From an uncultured bacterium (GTDB lineage: Bacteria; DRYD01), in the NCBI GenBank assembly GCA_937139605.1, contig CAKZQG010000039.1:17530-81529 (forward strand): a stretch of DNA of 64,000 nucleotides, given 5' to 3'. The notes beneath the pieces are model-generated. The model did no database searches, was not told where the DNA came from, and worked only from the letters and a program-made list of their open reading frames with translations. The translations under genes were made by a program, and so were the position numbers. Positions 9,106-18,490 of the stretch are shown here, piece by piece (position 1 is the first letter of the stretch; every line of letters begins with the position of its first letter).

Positions 9106-9846
9106 ATGGGTAATAAGTATTTATTAATAATAGGTGGTAATAGCGATATAGCTAAAGAATGTGCAATTGAGTTTGCTAAACACAATTTTAATCTAATATT
9201 AACAACAAGAAATAAAAACAAATTAGAAGAATTTTCTAAAGATCTTAAAAATCTCTATGATATAGACATAATTATAGAAGAATTAGATATACTTGATTTT
9301 TCATATCATTCAGAATTCTGGAATAAAGTTAAAAATTATAACATAGAGGTAGTTTTAATATCTGTTGGGTATTTAGGGAACCAAGAGTTAGCAGAACAAA
9401 ATACCGAAGAAAGTTTAAAAATAATAAATACTAATTATACAGCTTTAGTAAATTTGATAAATATAATCTCAAATGACTTAAAGGAAAAAAGAAACAAAAC
9501 CATCATAGGAATAAGCTCAGTAGCAGGTGATAGAGGCAGAAAAAGTAATTATATTTATGGAAGTGCAAAAGCAGGTTTCTCTTGCTACTTAGATGGATTA
9601 AGACACAAGCTATATAACTATAATATTCACGTTATTACAGTTAAACCAGGTCTAGTTTATACTAAAATGACAAGTCATTTAAAACTTCCGAAATTTCTAA
9701 CTACTACTCCTAACAAAGTTGCTAAAGATATCTATAAAGCATATTTAAAAAAAATAAATACATTATATACTCCTTTTTTCTGGAAAATAATAATTAATAT
9801 TATAAAATTAATTCCTGAAAATATTTTTAAAAAAATTAATTTATGA
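9106..9846 (+). CDS. dprE2: DprE2-like decaprenylphosphoryl-2-keto-pentose reductase (SDR)
   Basis: A 246-residue classical short-chain dehydrogenase. The nucleotide-binding turn is GGNSDIAKE (10-18). The catalytic set is Ser137/Ser138 (GISSVAGDRGR) with Tyr151 and Lys155 in YGSAK, and VKPGLVYTKM follows near 165-175. GISSVAGDRGR and the C-terminal hydrophobic helix are typical of DprE2, which reduces the 2-keto intermediate made by DprE1 to decaprenylphosphoryl-arabinose using NAD(P)H. It lies 38 bases after dprE1 and 38 bases before the HAD gene, all on one strand. It ends with a TGA stop, showing that TGA is used as a stop in this genome. No obvious ribosome site precedes it. Confidence 0.92.
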   Translation: MGNKYLLIIGGNSDIAKECAIEFAKHNFNLILTTRNKNKLEEFSKDLKNLYDIDIIIEELDILDFSYHSEFWNKVKNYNIEVVLISVGYLGNQELAEQNTEESLKIINTNYTALVNLINIISNDLKEKRNKTIIGISSVAGDRGRKSNYIYGSAKAGFSCYLDGLRHKLYNYNIHVITVKPGLVYTKMTSHLKLPKFLTTTPNKVAKDIYKAYLKKINTLYTPFFWKIIINIIKLIPENIFKKINL

Positions 9847-9884
9847 TATATATACTAATTTATAATATAAATTTATAATATACT

Positions 9885-10475
9885 ATGGGTAAAAAAATAG
9901 TGTTTTTTGACTTTGATAATACAATAACTAAGAAAGATACTCTACCAATTTTTTTAAGATATTTATATCCTTTTCATATTTTTATTTTTAAATCTTTGTT
10001 ATTTTTTCCTTTTTATGTACTATTTAAGCTAAAAATAATATCTAATGATTTAGCCAAAAAAATATTAACAAATATTTTTTTTAGGAATTTAAGTTTAGAA
10101 ATTTTTAATAAAAAAGTAGAAGAATTTAATTTAAAAATATTACCTAAGTTAATAAAAGATAAAGCAATAGAATTAATAGATAGATATAATAAAGAGGGCT
10201 ATATAATAGCAGTAGTTACAGGTAACTTTGAGGAAATATTAAAGCTATGGGCTAAAAACAATAAAGTATATTTAATAGGTACAAAATTAGAAATAAGAAA
10301 CAATAAATTTACGGGAAATTTAGCTACTGAAAACTGTACTTCTTACCAAAAAGTTATTAGAATCAAGGAAATTTTTAATCTTGAAGAATTTGAGGAGATT
10401 ATAGCATATGGTGATAGTGAATCTGATTTACCAATGCTTAATTTAGCTAAAAAAAAAGTTTATAAAAAACTCTAA
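9885..10475 (+). CDS. HAD-IB phosphatase, candidate DPPR phosphatase
   Basis: A 196-residue haloacid-dehalogenase phosphatase of the SerB-like IB subfamily. Motif I is DFDNTIT with D9 and D11, motif II VVTGN (near 107), motif III the lysine in SYQKVI, and motif IV YGDSESDLPML near the C-terminus. A hydrophobic cap segment (about 25-48) could put it near the membrane. Making DPA needs removal of the 5'-phosphate from decaprenylphosphoryl-phosphoribose, and mycobacteria use a PAP2-type protein there. As last gene of this operon the HAD enzyme is the natural candidate. HAD-UbiA fusions in other bacteria support such a pairing. Its stop overlaps the stop of the convergent YfhO gene by four bases. 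The role is inferred. Confidence 0.82.
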   Translation: MGKKIVFFDFDNTITKKDTLPIFLRYLYPFHIFIFKSLLFFPFYVLFKLKIISNDLAKKILTNIFFRNLSLEIFNKKVEEFNLKILPKLIKDKAIELIDRYNKEGYIIAVVTGNFEEILKLWAKNNKVYLIGTKLEIRNNKFTGNLATENCTSYQKVIRIKEIFNLEEFEEIIAYGDSESDLPMLNLAKKKVYKKL

Positions 10476-13400
10476 TTTTTATTTTTCTTATAATATTTTT
10501 CCTTAGCTAAAATAATAAACAATATTAGTAAATAGAAAGCGATAGTAACAAAAGGTAGAAAGAAAAATTTGGCATACCAAGGCTCATATCTTAAAATAAC
10601 TTCATATTCTCCTTTTGGTACTATAACTCCCATAACCATTCCATTAACTTTTAAAACAGGTACTTCAGTATTGTTTATGTAAGCTTTCCAGTATTTATAA
10701 TATCCATGATTTATAACTATAAAGCTGTCTTTTAGAGTTTTAACTTTAAAACTTATTTCATTATATTTTTTAAATATATTTTCATCCATTATTTTAGCAT
10801 TTCCAAAATTTAATTTATTTATATTTTCTTGATTTAAGTCTTTATAAATATTTTTATAGGTATAATTTAAATTAGATAAATTAGAATATTTTTTAATTTT
10901 TGCTATTTCAGTTTCTTCTATTTTGGCTTCTTTTAAAATATTAAAATCTAATAAATATAGTTTTTCTCTAAAATCTAATAATCCTTTAACTGTGTTTATT
11001 TTATTAACACTTCTTATTATATTTACGACATTATTATTATAAAAAATAGAGGTTACTCTAAGTATTTTTTTCTGAGAATCTTTACTTTTAATTATTTTCC
11101 TCAAATATTTATGTTCGACAAATTGATAAGAATAGATATTATCATTTTTAAATGAAGGAGCTAAGAAAGGAGGATATAATACTAATTTAATATTTTTCAA
11201 ATAAATTTTTTGATCTTCATTAGTTAGTAATTTTATTTTAAAATCAATAAGCTTTGAATTACTGATATCAAAAACATCAAAATAGCTAAAAGGTATCATA
11301 ACCTTTATATATTCACTATCCTTTTCTTTTAAAGCTTTTAAGTAATTTATATTTACATTACCTAAATAAACTTTAAATTTACTATTATCATAAAGTAATA
11401 TATTTATATTTTTCTTTTTATCTAAAATAAGATTATTGTAATAATTATTCCAATAGTATCTAAATAAATCCAATTTAGGTAATTTAATATCTAAAATTAG
11501 TATTCCAATTATATCAGGGCTATTATAATTTTTTATTTTAAACTCTATTGGATTTTTACTATCAAAAAATATTTCTTTTTGAGAATATAAAATATCATAA
11601 GTTTTTATTAATTTTTTATAAATATTATAATTTACATTATAAATATATTTAAAATTATTGTATAAATTATCTAAAACTTCATTATTTTTATATTCGTTTT
11701 TTGTACAAAATAAATCAATCCTTTTGATAGAATAAAAAGATAAGGGGAGATTAAAATAAAAAGGGAATAAATTATTAAAAATTAATTCTTTCCTATCAAA
11801 TGTAAGTATAGGGTCATAAGAATTAAAAAACATTTCCCTTGTAATAATAGAAATATAATTAACCATAGTTGTTCCGTACATAATTTGGTTATCATTGTAG
11901 TTTAATAATAAAACAGCATTATAGTTTTTGTTATTATTATTTTTAGTATCATTATAAATAAAATAAAAAAGCTTTTTAAATTCTTCATAATTATCTTCAT
12001 TTTTAAACTTATAAATTCCATAAAAATAATATCTACCTTCTAATATAAAAGCTATTATAAAAAAGAGGATAAAAAACAAGAAAAATCTTTTAGCTACTTT
12101 ATTATAAGCTATAAATAAAATTAAAAATATAATTAAAAAAAACAAAGGATAAAAAGTAGTAAATTTTAAAGAAATAATATATGGTATTAAATCAATAGAA
12201 TTATAATACCAAAAATAAATTAGAGCTATAATAATAAATAAAACAAAAGATATTATAAAAAATTTTATAAAAATTAATATATTTTCTTTTATTTTTGATC
12301 TTATAAATAAAATTTCTTTAAGAAATACTCCAATAGAAGTAGCTAAAAGAAACTCAAATATAAACAGTTGTCTTACTGGAGATTTTATATCTAAATAAAA
12401 AGGAATCAAAGTAAAAATATAATGGAATATTGTATTTTTCCCCAAAGACAACAAAAGCGAAAGAAAACCAATAATCATTACAAAACCAATTTTTATAAAC
12501 AGTAATCTATTTTCTTTTATTCTATTATAATATTTATAAATAAAAAATAATAAAGATGGTATAGCTAAAATTGATAAATAATGTACAATTTCAAAGTTAA
12601 CTGTCTTTTCAAAAGTATAAAATAATAATTTATAATAATAATTATTATAAATAAATGGTAGAAAATAATTTATTAATAATTCAAAACTCAAAGAACCGTA
12701 ATTAAAAATAATACTTTTAATATACTCTCTATCAGTTAATTGAGAATATTCTTTAAATATCATATATTGCAACCAAAAGATAGTTAAACTAATCCCTAAA
12801 GCTAAAAACCAATAAAATAATACTTTACCAAAATAATCCTTCTTTATAAACAATAATATTAAAATATATATAAAAGAGTAGATAAAAGTATAAACTATAA
12901 TATTGGGATGTCCTATTAAGACTATTATACCAAAAGATATTCCATAAACTAAAATATTTTTTAAAAAATCTTCTTGCCTAGTTATATTTTTATATATAAT
13001 TAAATGTAAATTATACAAAGACAAAAAGAAATAAGGGATAGAATTATCAAAAGTTAAAAAATCAACATATCCTATACTTGAACCACTAAACGTATATAAA
13101 ATACTTACAATAAAAGAAATTATCCTATTTTTTAATAAAAAATTAATATAATAATATATAACAATTTCTAAAATATATAGATGTAATAATATTCCCAAAT
13201 TATATGCTAAAAAAGGATTAAATTTATATAAAGGTAAAAATATATAGTTTAAGGGATAAAATACACTACTTTGTAAAACTTCTATAAAAGGGTATCCTAA
13301 ATGAGTATAATGCCACCATAATGGCAAATAACCATTACTTATAGTTTCATATAAAAAATACCTATAAGGGAAATAGGTATTTAATCCATCTACTGAATAT

Positions 13401-13519
13401 ATTAATACATTATTAAATATATAAGGATAAAAAAAAATAAAAGGAAATATTAGCATTAAAAAAATATAAAAATAATTACTTCTCAAAAGGACAAAATTCT
13501 CTTTTCTTTTGAAAAACAT
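10472..13519 (-). CDS. YfhO-family large membrane protein (GT-C-like)
   Basis: A 1015-residue protein with about a dozen hydrophobic helices in the first half, a long soluble part (about 500-960) and a final transmembrane helix. The N-terminal YSVDGLNTYFPY with PLWWHYTHLGYPF, and the C-terminal NHGYYKYWKAYI with VPKGEYEVILRYEPW, are features of the YfhO family. Some members are implicated in glycosylating lipoteichoic acid or surface polymers from lipid-linked sugars. It converges on the DPA operon (stop codons overlap) and lies 14 bases downstream of a pilin gene on the same strand. A role in lipid-linked sugar transfer is plausible but not shown by sequence. Family call good, substrate unknown. 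Confidence 0.8.
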   Translation of the reverse strand: MFFKRKENFVLLRSNYFYIFLMLIFPFIFFYPYIFNNVLIYSVDGLNTYFPYRYFLYETISNGYLPLWWHYTHLGYPFIEVLQSSVFYPLNYIFLPLYKFNPFLAYNLGILLHLYILEIVIYYYINFLLKNRIISFIVSILYTFSGSSIGYVDFLTFDNSIPYFFLSLYNLHLIIYKNITRQEDFLKNILVYGISFGIIVLIGHPNIIVYTFIYSFIYILILLFIKKDYFGKVLFYWFLALGISLTIFWLQYMIFKEYSQLTDREYIKSIIFNYGSLSFELLINYFLPFIYNNYYYKLLFYTFEKTVNFEIVHYLSILAIPSLLFFIYKYYNRIKENRLLFIKIGFVMIIGFLSLLLSLGKNTIFHYIFTLIPFYLDIKSPVRQLFIFEFLLATSIGVFLKEILFIRSKIKENILIFIKFFIISFVLFIIIALIYFWYYNSIDLIPYIISLKFTTFYPLFFLIIFLILFIAYNKVAKRFFLFFILFFIIAFILEGRYYFYGIYKFKNEDNYEEFKKLFYFIYNDTKNNNNKNYNAVLLLNYNDNQIMYGTTMVNYISIITREMFFNSYDPILTFDRKELIFNNLFPFYFNLPLSFYSIKRIDLFCTKNEYKNNEVLDNLYNNFKYIYNVNYNIYKKLIKTYDILYSQKEIFFDSKNPIEFKIKNYNSPDIIGILILDIKLPKLDLFRYYWNNYYNNLILDKKKNINILLYDNSKFKVYLGNVNINYLKALKEKDSEYIKVMIPFSYFDVFDISNSKLIDFKIKLLTNEDQKIYLKNIKLVLYPPFLAPSFKNDNIYSYQFVEHKYLRKIIKSKDSQKKILRVTSIFYNNNVVNIIRSVNKINTVKGLLDFREKLYLLDFNILKEAKIEETEIAKIKKYSNLSNLNYTYKNIYKDLNQENINKLNFGNAKIMDENIFKKYNEISFKVKTLKDSFIVINHGYYKYWKAYINNTEVPVLKVNGMVMGVIVPKGEYEVILRYEPWYAKFFFLPFVTIAFYLLILFIILAKEKYYKKNKN

Positions 13520-13533
13520 TAGTAACTAAAAAA

Positions 13534-13965
13534 TTAATATTGAATTACTACTCCTTCTTGAGGAGAAAAAAATACTTTACTAACAGTTCCCCTATTATTT
13601 TTGTGCTTAATTGAAGTATTATAAGTAGGACAGTAAATAAAGTATGATGTTCCATTATTTGATGTTTTATATTCATAAAATTCTTTAGCAACTGGACATT
13701 TATAATCTTTATCTATATATACATTTAAAGGGTTACCAGTTAAGGTTATTACAAAGTCATTAGCAGGGTATTTTCCTTCATAATCATTAGAATACATTTC
13801 CACAACAGAAGCTATATTTTTTAAAATAGCTTGGCAGGCAGTTAATTTAGCAGCATTTCTTGCATTAACAAAATTAGGGATTAAAACTACTGCTAATATT
13901 GAAATAATTGCTATTACTATCATTAATTCTAACAAAGTAAATCCCCTTTTTTTATTAATTTTCAT
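13534..13965 (-). CDS. Type IV pilin-like protein (shorter of a tandem pair)
   Basis: A 143-residue prepilin with a short basic leader KINKKRG and the mature start FTLLELMIVIAIISIL, carrying Glu at position 5. This is the type IV pilin / GspG-like class III signal processed by prepilin peptidase. The mature part keeps LTAC, NDYEGKYP and two later cysteines (YKCPVAK and FIYCP) that probably form a disulfide. The same arrangement is seen in the pilin upstream at 14131-14619. A tRNA-Trp gene lies between the two. It may be a pilus subunit or a major pseudopilin of a secretion system; no assembly ATPase or peptidase is in the window to decide. Confidence 0.9.
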   Translation of the reverse strand: MKINKKRGFTLLELMIVIAIISILAVVLIPNFVNARNAAKLTACQAILKNIASVVEMYSNDYEGKYPANDFVITLTGNPLNVYIDKDYKCPVAKEFYEYKTSNNGTSYFIYCPTYNTSIKHKNNRGTVSKVFFSPQEGVVIQY

Positions 13966-14012
13966 AAGAAACCACCTCTATTGAAATAATAAGGAATAAA
14001 TAAATAAAAAAG

Positions 14013-14086
14013 CAGGGCGGAGAGGATTTGAACCCCCGACCAATGGATTTGGAGTCCACCGCTCTACCAAACTGAGCTACCGCCCT
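14013..14086 (-). tRNA. tRNA-Trp (CCA anticodon)
   Basis: Read on the minus strand, this 74-base stretch folds into a full cloverleaf. The acceptor stem AGGGCGG pairs with CCGCCCT, the D-stem GCTC with GAGC, the anticodon stem GTGGA with TCCAT around the loop CTCCAAA, and the T-arm GGGGG with CCTCT around TTCAAAT, with discriminator G. The anticodon is CCA, so it reads UGG only. CCA is not encoded. It lies between two pilin genes on the same strand, and a T-rich stretch follows its 3' end. Confidence 0.97.
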
Positions 14087-14130
14087 TCATATAAAACCAA
14101 ACAAATACTTTTTTAAAAATTATACTGATA

Positions 14131-14619
14131 CTATTGGAAAGCTCTTGTATTATTATCAATAATTCCTTGTTGTGAATCTAAATATGGGCCTCCTTTTTTA
14201 CCTCCTGCACTCGTATGAGCTGGTGTATTACCTATTGCTTTTGCTGCAGGACAATATATCCAATACATTACTGATTGACTTTGTTGAAATACGTAACTAC
14301 CTTTTTGAACAGGACATTTTGTTTTCTTTCCAATATAATTTGTAGCAAGTGTATTAATAGCATCAGTAGTACTACCTGGATCCGGAAGAGTTGCTGTAGT
14401 TCCACCTGTACCACCAGGATATAACCCATCATAGTCATTAGAGTATGTTTCCACTGCAGTTGATATATTTTTTAGGTTAGATTTACAAGCGGTTAGCCTT
14501 GATGCTTCTCTTGCTCTCATAAAGTTAGGAACTAATACTGCAGCTAATATTGCAATTATTGCTATAACGATCATCAGCTCAATTAAGGTAAAACCCTTTC
14601 TCTTTTTTCTCATATACAT
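14131..14619 (-). CDS. Type IV pilin-like protein (likely major pilin)
   Basis: A 162-residue prepilin: leader MYMRKKRKG, then FTLIELMIVIAIIAIL with Glu5, a textbook class III signal and N-terminal pilin helix. The mature globular part has LTACKSNL, NDYDGLYP, a Gly/Thr/Ser-rich stretch at about residues 68-88 (GGTGGTTATLPDPGSTTDA), and TKCPV with IYCPA cysteines matching the neighbouring pilin. The strong AGGAGGTG site just before the ATG and the canonical signal suggest it is well expressed. It lies about 100 bases downstream of the AftB-like arabinofuranosyltransferase gene on the same strand. The Ser/Thr-rich loop is a possible site of O-glycosylation, which is inference only. Confidence 0.92.
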   Translation of the reverse strand: MYMRKKRKGFTLIELMIVIAIIAILAAVLVPNFMRAREASRLTACKSNLKNISTAVETYSNDYDGLYPGGTGGTTATLPDPGSTTDAINTLATNYIGKKTKCPVQKGSYVFQQSQSVMYWIYCPAAKAIGNTPAHTSAGGKKGGPYLDSQQGIIDNNTRAFQ

Positions 14620-14716
14620 TCACCTCCTTTTCCTCATTATTTTTATACCCAATTTTTTCCAAAATGTACCTTTTTTAGATAACATTTCACACTCAATTTT
14701 TATTGACTTTTGTCAA

Positions 14717-16420
14717 TTATTTTTTATTTCTACAAAACTTCTTGTAGGCTTGATAAGTATCTTTTGGAATTCTAATTTTTGTAAATTTATAAGAATAAAC
14801 AATATTTAATAGAAACTTTTTTAGAGTTAATTTTCCATGAATAGAATCCAATAAATCTCTTAAAACTCCACATTCCATAGCTTTTTTAGCATATAACTCT
14901 TTTTCATTAGTTATTTGACCTATCCTAGCATTGATCCACTCTATGGATAAGGTTTTTTCATGACCAGGCCTTCCTCTTTTATCCACTTTAAAACGAGCCC
15001 CAATAGGATCAGCTATACACCAAAGATCAAAAATATAATACTCACTTCCCAATAAGAATCCGGAAATCCCTATATTCGACAAAGCAACATACTTATCTAC
15101 CTTTATTTTGTTTGTTATTTCATAATCAGTATATCTTTGTTTCAAATTAGCAGCTTGCAGATAAAGAAGAGAACCGCTATAATCTTCTAAAGTAACAGGA
15201 TTTTTTTTATGAGATAATCTAATATAAAACTCTCTTTCATTAGCTATACCATATTCATTGATCCCGTTATATGAAACTCTTAAATAATTAATGCAAATAA
15301 AACACCAGATTAACAATAAAAGTAGCAAGATTTTTTTTAAAATACTTTCATTAATAATGATAGGTGGTAATACAACAAAGAATGCAAAAACAGAAGGTAA
15401 TAAAAATCTAGCATGCATAAAATCCCCACCAATCAAGATAACATACAAAGCATATAATAAACTTGATATCAAAAAGGAAATAACAAAAAATATTAATTTA
15501 TAATCAATTTCATTAATTTCAAGAGTTTTAAATTTTTCATAGATAAAATAAAAAATTAAAATAAATCCTAAAATTATAGGGAAATACAAAAAATAAGTAT
15601 TAAAAAAATCAAGAAAATAAATTATACCTCTATCTATGTAAAAACTAAAAGCACTTTTAGCTATAGCAGTATTAGGTACAATACTTGCAAAATACCCCAT
15701 CCTAAAGATCTGATAAACTAAAGGCAAAAAAACAAATAAAAATAATTTAAATAAAATTAACTTAATATTTATATACATTTTTTCATATTTAAACAAAATA
15801 AATAAATAAAGCAAAATAAAATTAATAAAAAAAATCCCTAAATCAGGTCTTATTAAAACTCCCAAACTTACAATAATTGGTAATATATTATCCTTGTAAA
15901 GATTAGAAATATTATATATAAAGATCCAAAAAACAAAACTTAAGTAAAAAAATACTAATCCAGTTTCTAAACCTGATGTAACAAAATCCCAAAAAACAGA
16001 AATACTAACTATTAAATAGCTACCTATAATAAAGAAATAATTTTTATCATATAGCTCTTTTTTGTATAAAATTTCCAAATATCTTTTCCAAGCTAAATTA
16101 ATAAATAAAATACTTAAAGAAGAAAATAAGATTCCTAAAAAAACTGAGCTATACTCAATACTTTGAGTTATATAATAAAAAATAGTTAATAGAAAAAGCC
16201 ACAAAGGATGAGTATAAACTTCCACTCTTTCTCCAACATTAAAAACAGGACCATATCCATTTAAAAGATTATCAGCAACTCTAAAAGTAATAAAAGCATC
16301 ATCACAAACCCAACGATTAATATACCCTTTATACATTACAATAAAAACAGGAATTAATATAATAATCCACTGAAAAATCCATTTTTTGATTTCATTAAAT
16401 TTATTGTAATTATAATTCAC
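14717..16420 (-). CDS. AftB-like GT-C arabinofuranosyltransferase
   Basis: A 567-residue polytopic protein with the GT-C signature in the first extracytoplasmic loop: RWVCDDAFITFRVADNLLNG followed by PVFNVGERVEVYTHPLW (about 36-74), with the catalytic-type Asp pair D40/D41. A soluble C-terminal region contains IADPIGARF and GRPGHEK (about 465-485). This combination is seen in the mycobacterial AftB group, which moves D-arabinofuranose from decaprenylphosphoryl-arabinose onto acceptors outside the membrane. The DPA operon 4-10 kb away provides the expected donor. It is the gene immediately before the two pilins on the same strand. The acceptor is unknown; pilin, LPS-like glycan or a cell-wall polymer are all possible. 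Confidence 0.8.
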   Translation of the reverse strand: MNYNYNKFNEIKKWIFQWIIILIPVFIVMYKGYINRWVCDDAFITFRVADNLLNGYGPVFNVGERVEVYTHPLWLFLLTIFYYITQSIEYSSVFLGILFSSLSILFINLAWKRYLEILYKKELYDKNYFFIIGSYLIVSISVFWDFVTSGLETGLVFFYLSFVFWIFIYNISNLYKDNILPIIVSLGVLIRPDLGIFFINFILLYLFILFKYEKMYINIKLILFKLFLFVFLPLVYQIFRMGYFASIVPNTAIAKSAFSFYIDRGIIYFLDFFNTYFLYFPIILGFILIFYFIYEKFKTLEINEIDYKLIFFVISFLISSLLYALYVILIGGDFMHARFLLPSVFAFFVVLPPIIINESILKKILLLLLLIWCFICINYLRVSYNGINEYGIANEREFYIRLSHKKNPVTLEDYSGSLLYLQAANLKQRYTDYEITNKIKVDKYVALSNIGISGFLLGSEYYIFDLWCIADPIGARFKVDKRGRPGHEKTLSIEWINARIGQITNEKELYAKKAMECGVLRDLLDSIHGKLTLKKFLLNIVYSYKFTKIRIPKDTYQAYKKFCRNKK

Positions 16421-16478
16421 TATTTCTTTTTCTCCCTAATTTTAATACTTTTTTGTTTTATTTTTTTATTTTATTTCT

Positions 16479-18389
16479 TTAATAATCTTTTCTAATAATT
16501 TTATTATAAACGGATTTAAAAAAGAAGAAAATAAGTAATCCGATTGTTAAGGCCCAAAAAGTTCTTAATAATCCAAATAATACAGGGGTATGTACATGTA
16601 AAAAAGTATCTACAATATCACTAAAAGTTATAAATGAAATTAAAAATAAAAAAGGAATCATCTTAAATTCATAATCTTTCAACTTATTTGTATATTTTAG
16701 ATAAACAAAATATAATAAAAATAATAGAGCAGGGTTACCTATTAGAAACTCTTTAAACCTTGGCCGAGCTATTAAAATATTTTCCAAAATATTCCTTAAT
16801 TCAGTTTCAAACGGAAAAGTAAATCCCATATTCCCACTCCTTAATAAATATACCCCAATAACCCCAAAAATAAATAATATAACAACTATATCTATAACCC
16901 TAACTCTCTTTATTAAAAATAACCTTATTTCCTTATAATTAAATACTAAAAAGATACCTAAAAATATAGGCAAAATAAGCAACAATTTTATTCCACTAAC
17001 TTTATTAATAGCTAAATATAAATTTTGATTAAATAAAACAGCCTGAACAAAAATCCCCAAAATAATAACCCATAAAATTAATTTAAAATAAAATAATACT
17101 ATATTACTACTAAACTCTCTTAAAAATATTTCTCTATAAATAAAAACTACAATTAAAAAGGAAACAAAAAATAAAACCAAAACCTCAAAAATAAACTCTA
17201 CTTTAAATACAAAACTAAGAATAAACAAAATAAATAAAAACAAATTAAACATAAAAAATAAACTCCCATTCAAATTATACCCATTTTCAACTAAAAAATT
17301 ATAATAATAACTAGCAGAAGCAAACGAATAAACAATAAATAAAATTAAAGCAACAAGAGAAACTATTTTTATAAAAGTTAAATATTTATTTATTTCTTCT
17401 AAATTATAGTCTTTATTTATAGTATTAGATAGCTTTAATATATTATCATGAGTTTTTTTTAAAATATTAATATTATCATAGAAATTAAGGTTATCAGAGA
17501 ATCTAAAAAGAATCAATCTACAATTCCTTTCATTAAAAGCTAAATCAATAGAATTCAATATTGCATTAGCACTTTTATCTTTAACAACATAGGTACTAAA
17601 CAATTTTATTTTATTATTAAAAGGTAAATCATAAGCAAACTCTATAGAACCCCTTTGAATATTCTTAGAACTATAATATTCCACAAAACCGAAAATTAAA
17701 TTCTTATTGATAAATAATTCTTTTAATTTTTTAATATAAAAAGGATAACCAGCTACAAAAGGTCCATTAAAGACTATTATATCCCCAGATTTTATATAAT
17801 TTAGTTTTTCAAGATCATAAAAATATGAACTAACCCGCCAAATTATTTTTTTTCCTAAACTTCTATATTTCTCTACTTCTTTTAAAGGGAACACTTCCAA
17901 ATTAGCTACATAATCATAATCTACATCTACTTTTATAACATTCCCTACTTTGCTAACTTTATTAGGAAATATATTAGCTAAGATACTATAAACAATATTT
18001 AAATAATCTAAATCATTGGTATATATAAAAGTTTTATTAATATCAGGATTAAGGTTAGTTTTAAAAGAATTAGAATCTAAAGTAGTTATCCAAAACTTAG
18101 GATTAATTTTTAACTCATTTAGAGAAACTACATCAACTATATTATAATTTTTTAGTTCTTTTAAGCTAAGCGTTTTAAAAGAAATAGCATTTACATTATT
18201 TAAAATTTTTTTTTCAAAATAATCTTTATAATTATAAACATAATTAGAAGAAAAATTAAGATAATCTAAATAATCAACAGCTAAATACTTAGGATTATAA
18301 GTTTTATCTAATAATATTCTAAGAATTAAAAATAAAAAAGATACAAAAAAAACAATCCATCTCATTATTAATAAAAAATTCTTTATCAA
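16479..18389 (-). CDS. DUF5693-family membrane protein
   Basis: A 636-residue protein with one N-terminal hydrophobic segment, a soluble extracytoplasmic region (about 40-340) and about ten transmembrane helices after it. The C-terminal IARPRFKEFLIGNPALL and DTFLHVHTPVLFGLLRT segments are characteristic of the DUF5693 family. That family has no established biochemical function and often lies near envelope-polysaccharide genes. Here it is 58 bases upstream of the AftB-like gene on the same strand, so it may belong to that transcription unit. No catalytic motif can be named; function unknown. Confidence 0.75.
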   Translation of the reverse strand: MIKNFLLIMRWIVFFVSFLFLILRILLDKTYNPKYLAVDYLDYLNFSSNYVYNYKDYFEKKILNNVNAISFKTLSLKELKNYNIVDVVSLNELKINPKFWITTLDSNSFKTNLNPDINKTFIYTNDLDYLNIVYSILANIFPNKVSKVGNVIKVDVDYDYVANLEVFPLKEVEKYRSLGKKIIWRVSSYFYDLEKLNYIKSGDIIVFNGPFVAGYPFYIKKLKELFINKNLIFGFVEYYSSKNIQRGSIEFAYDLPFNNKIKLFSTYVVKDKSANAILNSIDLAFNERNCRLILFRFSDNLNFYDNINILKKTHDNILKLSNTINKDYNLEEINKYLTFIKIVSLVALILFIVYSFASASYYYNFLVENGYNLNGSLFFMFNLFLFILFILSFVFKVEFIFEVLVLFFVSFLIVVFIYREIFLREFSSNIVLFYFKLILWVIILGIFVQAVLFNQNLYLAINKVSGIKLLLILPIFLGIFLVFNYKEIRLFLIKRVRVIDIVVILFIFGVIGVYLLRSGNMGFTFPFETELRNILENILIARPRFKEFLIGNPALLFLLYFVYLKYTNKLKDYEFKMIPFLFLISFITFSDIVDTFLHVHTPVLFGLLRTFWALTIGLLIFFFFKSVYNKIIRKDY

Positions 18390-18426
18390 ATAAAAATTCC
18401 CTTTAAATTTAAGGGAAAAAAAATAA

Positions 18427-18447
18427 AAGGGGCTTAGAAAACCCCTT
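18427..18447 (-). terminator. Intrinsic terminator after the Cys-rich peptide gene
   Basis: On the minus strand AAGGGG, a nine-base loop, then CCCCTT form a hairpin followed by a T-rich run (TTATTTTTTTT). It sits 44 bases downstream of the Cys-rich peptide stop and upstream of the DUF5693 gene, so it would separate these two minus-strand transcription units. Confidence 0.75.
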
Positions 18448-18490
18448 AATTTGATTATTTTTTATTACAATATAATTATAATTTTTAAAA

